7,015 bases of DNA, taken from NCBI GenBank assembly GCA_040758525.1, contig JBFLVQ010000503.1:1-7015 (forward strand). The letters are read 5' to 3'. Shown here in pieces: positions 4,767-7,015 of this stretch (positions within the stretch are counted from its first letter, which is position 1; each line of letters begins with the position of its first letter). The translations under genes were made by a program, and so were the position numbers. The DNA comes from JBFLVQ01 sp040758525 (GTDB lineage Bacteria; Acidobacteriota; Blastocatellia; Chloracidobacteriales; JADJPF01). Below the pieces are notes generated by a model. That model was given only the letters and a program-made list of their open reading frames with translations, had not been told where the DNA came from and did no database searches.

Positions 4767-6781
4767 TTTGTCCTTTCTTGAAGAAGACGCATCTGTTCTT
4801 GGCAAGATTTATGAGTTACAGCTAGTGTTAAAAGTGAGTTTTGTTGTTCTGAATTTGCCTTTGCTTTACTATCGAGTTCTAGAGCGATTTCCAACTCTTT
4901 TTTAGCACGGGGTAAATCATTACGCGCTATTAGGCACTCAGCTAAACCCTGATGAGCTTGGCTGAGTGCCAGTATCTGTTGAGCATTAACTTGCTTTGCT
5001 AATTCAATTGTCTGTTCATAGAGAGCTATAGCCTTATCAACACGTCCGGCCAACATATTTGCACGGGCAGTGCGGCCTGTAACAATGAAGCTTAATCGCT
5101 TATTTGTCTTTTCATCTTGGATATTATTAACTATGGTAGAAGCCGTTTGAAAAATAAGATCTCCTTCATCGAAAAGGCCCTGTTCAGCCTTTATTATTCC
5201 AAGTAAAGAATGGCTAAGTGCTAAGTTTGAATTAACTCGATGTTTTTCTGCCGCTGCTATGGAAGTTAGCAAATAGTATTCGCCAAGACTTTTATAACTA
5301 AGATTGAAAACGGCTCCACCTAGCACCTGAGTAATTTGTATGGTAGAAACGGAATCTATAGCTCTTGCTCCAGATAAAGCTTCATGCCCATATTCAAATG
5401 CTTGCTGATTATCATTAGCAATATAAAACAGGGTAGATAATGTTGCCGTTGGGCTGATTAAAAGCTGGGGTACGTCAATTATCTTAGCAATAACAGCAGC
5501 CTTTTTTAACGATTCGATAGCAGCATTAAGATTTGAGACTTCCGCGTAATACTGTCCCTGCCTATGAAGTAGTTGGGTTTGAATGTATAGATGGTCTCTC
5601 TGATTGGCTTCTTGCAGAGATTTGGTTAAAAGCGCTTGTGCGAGGTCTAGCTCGCCTAACTTAAGCTGACATTTAGCTATTTGGATGTTGGTTCGTGCAA
5701 CTTCTAAGTTGGCATTGTATTGCTCAAAAAGAGTCTTTATATTGGACAGCTTTTCAACATCAGAACTAAGGTTATCGGTTACAATACGTGATTCAATCTC
5801 AAGCAGTATTTTACGAGCCTCATATATAGGCTTAACACCATTATTAGATATAACTCTATAAAAATTAATTAGATCCTTCCCATACTTATCGCCAGTCTTG
5901 ACAGAGATCTTTGTAGCTATCTGTTCAGCGCTGGCAAGTGCGTTTGCAGCCTCAATATTATTACCAGTCCGCAATGCAGCTAAATAATCATCTATATATT
6001 GATCGACCTGCTCATAACGAGTATGTTCCTTAACAGTCAAGGTGGATAGCTGTTCATTTACATCTTTTAATCGTTTACTTACTTCTGTGCTATAAGAAGG
6101 ATTACTTTTGATAGCAAGGTATTTCTGGTAATCACTTTTTGCATCTTCCAGTAATAACAGTTTTTCCGAACTGACCGCACGCACAAAGAGCGCATCGGTA
6201 TCTTGAGGATCTTCCTTTAATTTAGTATTAGCAGTTTCAAAGGCTTCTGCAATGGTCTTTAGATCAGAGGACTCAACAATAGTTGTTGCCAATATACTAT
6301 TGCGATCTTCCTCCTTCTCATAGTATGGCTTTACCAATAGGTGATAGGTGAACAGCAATGGCACGATCACCACTAACACCATTGCAGCAATCTTCATTAT
6401 TGTCTGGTACTGTAATCCCAATGCCCTACGCACTTGGGGCTTCTCTTCAGGGAAAGCTACCTTATTTGCGTTTGTAGGTATTTCGGCTTGGGTTTGTATG
6501 GATTGTTGTTCTACAACCTGCTCTGCGTGTTGCCTTCTATGCTGTTCTTCACTTTGCTTCGGCGTGTTGTTGACAAGTTTATGGATTAACTTCTGTTTAT
6601 ACCTCTTCCAAAAAGAAGGTTTCTTTTCCATTTCGGCAAAACAGGCGTCCAATACACGCCGGTCAAATTCTGGGCTGGGTTTTGCAAACCTCACCTTTTC
6701 AACTAAAGAGACCAGATCTGGATCTATCTTTCTTAAGTCTGATACTTCTTCTGGCTCACCCATACTATTTGATTTATCCAT
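4763..6781 (-). CDS. Single-pass membrane TPR protein, likely anti-sigma partner
   Basis: A 672-residue protein. Residues 1-128 are charged and probably cytoplasmic, including a helical part around SLVEKVRFAKPSPEFDRRVL (25-44) and a Gln/Glu/His-rich linker (76-100). One membrane helix lies at about 129-149. Residues 160-660 are helical repeats of TPR type; clear units include ALFVRAVSSEKLLLLEDAKSDY near 197-218, CQLKLGELDLAQALLTKSLQ (371-390), the unit at 402-430, and LAECLIARNDLPRAKKELEIAL (613-634). The C-terminal part would face the periplasm. The gene follows an ECF sigma gene by 59 bp on the same strand, the usual place for an anti-sigma factor. A sigma-binding role for the N-terminus is inferred; I see no HxxxCxxC zinc motif. 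No catalytic domain is visible after the repeats. The ATG at 6781 is chosen because a strong ribosome binding site precedes it; a GTG at 6808 would translate through that site. Confidence 0.8.
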   Translation of the reverse strand: MDKSNSMGEPEEVSDLRKIDPDLVSLVEKVRFAKPSPEFDRRVLDACFAEMEKKPSFWKRYKQKLIHKLVNNTPKQSEEQHRRQHAEQVVEQQSIQTQAEIPTNANKVAFPEEKPQVRRALGLQYQTIMKIAAMVLVVIVPLLFTYHLLVKPYYEKEEDRNSILATTIVESSDLKTIAEAFETANTKLKEDPQDTDALFVRAVSSEKLLLLEDAKSDYQKYLAIKSNPSYSTEVSKRLKDVNEQLSTLTVKEHTRYEQVDQYIDDYLAALRTGNNIEAANALASAEQIATKISVKTGDKYGKDLINFYRVISNNGVKPIYEARKILLEIESRIVTDNLSSDVEKLSNIKTLFEQYNANLEVARTNIQIAKCQLKLGELDLAQALLTKSLQEANQRDHLYIQTQLLHRQGQYYAEVSNLNAAIESLKKAAVIAKIIDVPQLLISPTATLSTLFYIANDNQQAFEYGHEALSGARAIDSVSTIQITQVLGGAVFNLSYKSLGEYYLLTSIAAAEKHRVNSNLALSHSLLGIIKAEQGLFDEGDLIFQTASTIVNNIQDEKTNKRLSFIVTGRTARANMLAGRVDKAIALYEQTIELAKQVNAQQILALSQAHQGLAECLIARNDLPRAKKELEIALELDSKAKANSEQQNSLLTLAVTHKSCQEQMRLLQERTN

Positions 6782-6786
6782 TTGAA

Positions 6787-6794
6787 CCTCCCTT
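6787..6794 (-). promoter_or_regulatory. Ribosome binding site that sets the TPR protein start
   Basis: On the minus strand AAGGGAGG ends 5 nt before the ATG at 6781, a near-ideal Shine-Dalgarno sequence and spacing. It rules against the in-frame GTG at 6808, 27 nt upstream. Confidence 0.8.
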
Positions 6795-6832
6795 AGAGCT
6801 TTCGTCACTATGGGATTCTTAAGAAATGCTCT
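6795..6832 (-). promoter_or_regulatory. Possible stem-loop between sigma and TPR genes
   Basis: AGAGC (6832-6828 on the minus strand) can pair with GCTCT (6799-6795), and a 10-bp palindrome TTCTTAAGAA (6816-6825) lies between them. The outer stem ends one base from the TPR gene's ribosome binding site, so folding could affect access to it. The stems are short and the effect is speculative. Confidence 0.2.
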
Positions 6833-6840
6833 TAAATGGT

Positions 6841-7015
6841 TTATGAATAATATTCTGCTATAAGCTTCCTGAGATGCTCACGCCCTCTAAGAAGCCTAGA
6901 TTTTACGGCAGCAACTTCTAATCCCACAATTGTGGCTATTTCTGCCGCAGTATAATTCTCGTAAATATCTAATAAGATGATCTGACGATAGATTATTGGT
7001 AAACTATGAACTGCT
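6841..7015 (-). CDS. C-terminal end of a second ECF-type sigma factor
   Basis: The minus-strand frame enters from the right edge and ends at TAA 6843-6841, giving the last 57 residues of a protein whose start is outside the window. They are a typical sigma-70 region 4: SLPIIYRQIILLDIYENYTA (4-23 of the visible part), then the helix-turn-helix AAEIATIVGLEVAAVKSRLL (23-42), then the basic tail RGREHLRKLIAEYYS. The recognition helix carries the VKSRL pattern common in ECF factors. This region would bind -35 elements. It is followed after 59 bp by the TPR membrane protein, so the two probably form a sigma/anti-sigma operon with a promoter outside the window. Confidence 0.88.
   Translation of the reverse strand, partial: AVHSLPIIYRQIILLDIYENYTAAEIATIVGLEVAAVKSRLLRGREHLRKLIAEYYS

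Noticed and set aside
4763..4900. A CHAT protease or other catalytic domain at the end of the TPR protein
   Set aside because: TPR and CHAT are often fused, but the C-terminus here is only helical repeat and a short polar tail, without a His/Cys catalytic pair in a suitable setting.
6348..6785. A 145-codon plus-strand ORF opposite the TPR gene
   Set aside because: It is antisense to the strongly supported TPR protein, is rich in Cys, Ser and Phe as shadow frames often are, and has no ribosome binding site support.
6782..6808. A GTG start for the TPR protein at 6808
   Set aside because: The nine extra codons contain the AAGGGAGG site that serves the ATG at 6781.

Overview
This window looks like chromosomal DNA from a Gram-negative-type bacterium of moderate to low GC (my estimate by eye is low to mid 40s percent, lower around 4250-4760). 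Two ECF-type sigma factors, one followed directly by a membrane-anchored TPR protein in the position of an anti-sigma factor, plus a secreted chalcone-isomerase-like protein, would fit Acidobacteriota or a similar phylum. That placement is a guess from gene style; no marker gene is present. I see no mobile element, tRNA, rRNA or CRISPR array.

Layout. (1) 1-435, plus strand: the 3' end of an unrecognised gene with a Pro/Ser/Thr/Asn-rich low-complexity region. (2) 497-1084, minus strand: a complete ECF sigma factor, convergent with gene 1; a long hairpin fills the gap. (3) 1265-1870 and 1926-3314, plus strand: a probable two-gene operon of an exported chalcone-isomerase-fold protein and a membrane glycerolipid acyltransferase, divergent from the sigma factor across a 180-bp regulatory gap. 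A strong stem-loop between the two genes contains the only good Shine-Dalgarno sequence upstream of the acyltransferase. (4) 3378-4244, minus strand: a secreted alpha/beta-hydrolase (esterase/lipase-like) with its own intrinsic terminator at 3312-3351. (5) 4245-4762: a 518-bp AT-rich gap with a candidate promoter that would give the hydrolase a leader of about 200 nt, and a few very small ORFs of doubtful reality. (6) 4763-6781 and 6841-7015, minus strand: a TPR membrane protein preceded by the C-terminal end of a second ECF sigma factor, which runs off the right edge.

How the genes may work together: the right-hand pair has the architecture of an envelope-signalling sigma/anti-sigma module. 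The presumed anti-sigma protein has a short cytoplasmic N-terminal region without a visible zinc-binding motif, one membrane helix, and a large TPR-type outer domain that could sense or bind partners. The middle genes point to envelope or lipid functions (acyltransferase, exported hydrolase, exported CHI-fold protein), but no common pathway is shown by the sequence. No clearly new system is visible; the best leads are the sigma/TPR pair, the hairpin over the acyltransferase ribosome binding site, and the intergenic gap at 4245-4762.
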